Positions 6,686-7,593 of a stretch of 7,593 nucleotides of DNA are shown here, one piece after another. Origin of the DNA: CAZLXG01 sp964563585 (GTDB lineage: Bacteria > Bacteroidota > Bacteroidia > Flavobacteriales > Flavobacteriaceae). How positions within the stretch are numbered: position 1 is the first letter of the stretch; each line of letters begins with the position of its first letter. The notes under the pieces were generated by a model. The model had not been told where the DNA came from. It saw only the letters and a program-made list of their open reading frames with translations, and ran no database searches. The position numbers and the translations under genes were made by a program. The stretch is taken from assembly GCA_964563585.1 (NCBI GenBank), contig CAZLXG010000080.1, positions 1 to 7,593 on the forward strand. Reading direction: 5' to 3'.

Positions 6686-6740
6686 TCCCCATCCATCACA
6701 CAAAAGCTTTATCACAACCCATTTTTTAATCTAGCCCAAT

Positions 6741-6779
6741 AAACAGCACATTAGCAGAAAAAGCTAAAAAGCTGTTTTT
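6741..6779 (+). terminator. Hairpin with T-run (terminator-like)
   Basis: AAACAGC (6741-6747) pairs with GCTGTTT (6771-6777). Inside, TTAGC (6751-6755) pairs with GCTAA (6763-6767), separated from the outer stem by a 3-by-3 internal loop, with a 7-base apical loop. The T-run extends to 6779. It resembles an intrinsic terminator on the plus strand, but no gene directly precedes it other than yoeB, about 120 bases upstream. Confidence 0.45.
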
Positions 6780-6822
6780 CCATTCCACAAAAATAAGTTG
6801 CTAAAAAGCCCTAAGCTAAGTA

Positions 6823-6896
6823 ACATAATACGAGTTATAAAACAGCCACACAAAGCTTGAACACTTCCAAAGCTGTACTTATAACTAGTATTATGT
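6823..6896. repeat. Long inverted repeat with 18-bp arms
   Basis: ACATAATACGAGTTATAA (6823-6840) pairs with its counterpart at 6879-6896, with 17 of 18 positions matching; the single mismatch is G6832 opposite A6887. Inside, ACAGC (6842-6846) pairs with GCTGT (6872-6876) after a slight register shift that leaves unpaired bases. About 25 loop bases remain. Size, near-perfect arms and bulged bases fit a folded recombination site or a structured RNA. Confidence 0.65.
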
Positions 6897-6946
6897 GTAA
6901 ATAGCCACAAGGCAAACGCTCTCGGTTTGCTTCGCAGTTTTTTAAG

Positions 6947-6967
6947 TTAAAGGTCTTCCACCTTTAA
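6947..6967. repeat. 8-bp perfect hairpin inside the compound structure
   Basis: TTAAAGGT (6947-6954) pairs with ACCTTTAA (6960-6967) around the 5-base loop CTTCC. It forms one arm of the proposed three-way junction. Confidence 0.6.
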
Positions 6968-6976
6968 AATCTGGAA

Positions 6977-7059
6977 CATCAATTTTAGTGTGAAATAGCT
7001 TAGTAAAATTGTTGTTCAAAATGAAAATTCGTTAAAGCTATTTCACACTAAAATAGATG
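6977..7059. repeat. 25-bp inverted repeat with one mismatch
   Basis: The left arm 6977-7001 is complementary to 7035-7059 at 24 of 25 positions, the exception being A6981 opposite A7055. The inner 20 bp (6982-7001 with 7035-7054, core TTTTAGTGTGAAATAGCTT) are perfect. The loop is 33 bases, A/T-rich. This is the longest perfect stem in the window and is nested in the attC-like outer stem. Confidence 0.85.
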
Positions 7060-7102
7060 CAACAACCGAAGGGCGTTAGAAATTATTCTATCTGTAAATC
7101 AA

Positions 7103-7129
7103 TTACTTAAAAAATAGTTTACTTAAAAA
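7103..7129. repeat. 11-bp direct repeat in the leader of the last gene
   Basis: TTACTTAAAAA occurs at 7103-7113 and again at 7119-7129, 16 bases apart, between the attC-like structure and the small gene. It may be a regulatory binding site, but A/T-rich repeats arise easily by chance here. Confidence 0.35.
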
Positions 7130-7198
7130 TGAATCGTTTTACTTTTTCTAGCATATATATTAATGAATCAAATAATTATTAAACTAAAAAAAGAAATT

Positions 7199-7498
7199 AT
7201 GATTAACAAAAACATTAATTGGACAAAGGTTTACAGAGTAAATCACGAACAAGGAATTTTCAATATTTATGTATCTTCTCAAAAGATTGGGATTTTTCTG
7301 GGAGGAGTTGTTTATTACGAACATAAAGGAGGGTCTTGGGGAGATGGAACTACCCCCGTATTTAAATTTGAGTTGGAACAATTTTTAGCTCAAACAGAAG
7401 AAGGAGCATATGTTTTATGCGATACTTGGTTGAGTGAATACTCAAAAGGTAAGGGGAGTTACACAATAGAATTAGAAAGAACTATTGTTCCAGAATAA
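7199..7498 (+). CDS. Small hypothetical protein, possible cassette gene
   Basis: I do not recognise the product. The ATG at 7199 (99 residues, MINKNINWTKVYRVNHEQGI) is preferred because an A-rich Bacteroidetes-type leader precedes it; an in-frame ATG at 7163 would add 12 residues. The protein has no signal peptide or membrane segment and appears to be a small soluble alpha/beta protein. It contains a Gly/Trp/Asp-rich turn (GGSWGDGTTPVF), an acidic segment (FELEQFLAQTEEGAYVLCDTWL) and a Lys/Gly/Ser stretch before the C-terminus. It stands alone about 120 bases after the attC-like structure, in the position of a gene cassette. A TACTTTTT (7140-7147) resembles a weak -7 element. No function can be assigned. 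Length and clean composition make it more likely real than not. Confidence 0.7.
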   Translation: MINKNINWTKVYRVNHEQGIFNIYVSSQKIGIFLGGVVYYEHKGGSWGDGTTPVFKFELEQFLAQTEEGAYVLCDTWLSEYSKGKGSYTIELERTIVPE

Positions 7499-7500
7499 TT

Positions 7501-7518
7501 TTTGCTTTAAAAAGCAAA
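7501..7518. repeat. Short palindrome after the last gene
   Basis: TTTGCTTT (7501-7508) and AAAGCAAA (7511-7518) form a perfect palindrome just after the stop at 7496-7498. It may end the transcript as a short hairpin, but no T-run follows, so this is weak. Confidence 0.35.
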
Positions 7519-7593
7519 TGCAAACCTGTACCAAGAGCGATGGGTAAAGGGCTATTTTACATAATTGAATTCTATGGTAAAAACAAGTCTATT

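Larger units (their letters stand above)
6627..6858. repeat. Recurrent CACA...AAAGCTT words
   Basis: Related direct copies occur at about 6626-6641 (CACAAAATAAAAGCTT), 6697-6708 (ACACAAAAGCTT) and 6848-6857 (ACACAAAGCT, followed by TG). An inverse copy is at 6671-6685. They lie in and between the hairpins and could be binding sites or relics of repeat duplication. Low complexity makes chance partly plausible. Confidence 0.35.
6911..7080. other. Compound foldable structure (three-way junction), attC-like ends
   Basis: The outer arms pair 6915-6922 (AACGCTCT) with 7070-7077 (AGGGCGTT), including one G-T pair. After a bulged A at 7069, CGGTT (6923-6927) pairs with AACCG (7064-7068), and TGC (6928-6930) can pair with GCA (7059-7061). 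Enclosed are two further hairpins, at 6947-6967 and 6977-7059. Terminal AAC...GTT, a bipartite outer stem and extrahelical bases on one arm are hallmarks of integron attC sites. The fit to RYYYAAC/GTTRRRY is imperfect (GGCAAAC and GTTAGAA), and 170 bases is long for attC. The pairing is seen in the sequence; attC function is inference. Confidence 0.5.
6620..7198. other. Gene-free zone dense in inverted repeats
   Basis: No reading frame here looks like a gene; an 80-codon antisense frame across the end of yoeB is its shadow. The zone instead holds four large inverted repeats (6627-6685, 6741-6777, 6823-6896 and the compound structure 6911-7080), a family of AAGCTT-centred words, and an A/T-rich leader with an 11-bp direct repeat. 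No tRNA was recognised. This density suggests folded single-stranded DNA sites or structured RNA, not ordinary spacer. Individual elements are listed separately. Confidence 0.7.

Noticed and set aside
6450..6692. 80-codon minus-strand reading frame over yoeB
   Set aside because: Lies mostly opposite a well-supported YoeB and has no recognisable features of its own.
6911..7080. Retron or diversity-generating element
   Set aside because: Nested inverted repeats fit loosely, but no reverse transcriptase or template/variable repeat pair is present in the window.
6620..7160. CRISPR array
   Set aside because: The repeats are inverted or short and irregularly spaced; there are no regular direct repeats with unique spacers and no cas genes.
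4157..7530. AAACCTGTA shared by 4157-4165 and 7522-7530 as an attachment-site pair
   Set aside because: A 9-base match is expected many times by chance in an AT-rich window this long, and one copy lies inside the recombinase operon.
7540..7593. Reading frame open to the right edge from an ATG at 7540 (MGKGLFYIIEFYGKNKSI)
   Set aside because: Only 18 codons are visible, with no promoter element or recognisable motif; it could be a real gene start but cannot be supported.

Overview
The window is AT-rich and reads as a chromosomal accessory island from a Bacteroidetes bacterium, most likely Flavobacteriia. Three things point there. The RHS core motif near the left edge (GSEKDDEITG, then LGRMWSVDP and YNSMGNNPIYYNDVNG) is the Bacteroidetes style. 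Several genes are preceded by TAnnTTTG, the Bacteroidetes -7 promoter element. Start codons sit behind A-rich leaders with no clear Shine-Dalgarno sequence. This is inferred from style, not from a database match.

Left region (1-2112): the 3' end of an RHS-repeat gene whose variable C-terminal tip carries a zinc-peptidase signature (SxHxxGxAxD ... HxH, M15/LAS-like). Nine bases later comes a gene for an exported protein with a single C-terminal membrane anchor. Together they look like a polymorphic toxin tip with a candidate immunity protein held in the compartment where a peptidoglycan peptidase would act.

Centre (2113-6096): a compact recombination module. An XRE-type repressor is transcribed leftward. 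Divergent from it runs an operon of a P-loop ATPase with a possible C-terminal winged helix, then two overlapping tyrosine recombinases. The first recombinase has a complete catalytic set; the second is altered at two catalytic positions. The divergent promoter region holds good -7 elements on both strands and a TGTCAA-N6-TTGACA palindrome overlapping the operon promoter, suggesting repressor-controlled recombination. A hairpin with a T-run closes the operon.

Right region (6097-7593): a YefM/YoeB toxin-antitoxin pair, then about 580 bases without a convincing gene but packed with inverted repeats. These include a 15-bp perfect stem, a terminator-like hairpin, a long stem with 18-bp arms, and a 163-167 base structure that can fold into a three-way junction. 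That structure ends in AACGC/GCGTT arms with bulged bases, reminiscent of an integron attC site. A small, unrecognised, stand-alone gene follows, as a cassette gene would.

Overall: a toxin/immunity locus, a regulated double-tyrosine-recombinase module, an addiction pair and a structured recombination-like zone lie next to each other. Whether the recombinases act on the structured zone, and where the mobile element ends, cannot be settled from this window.
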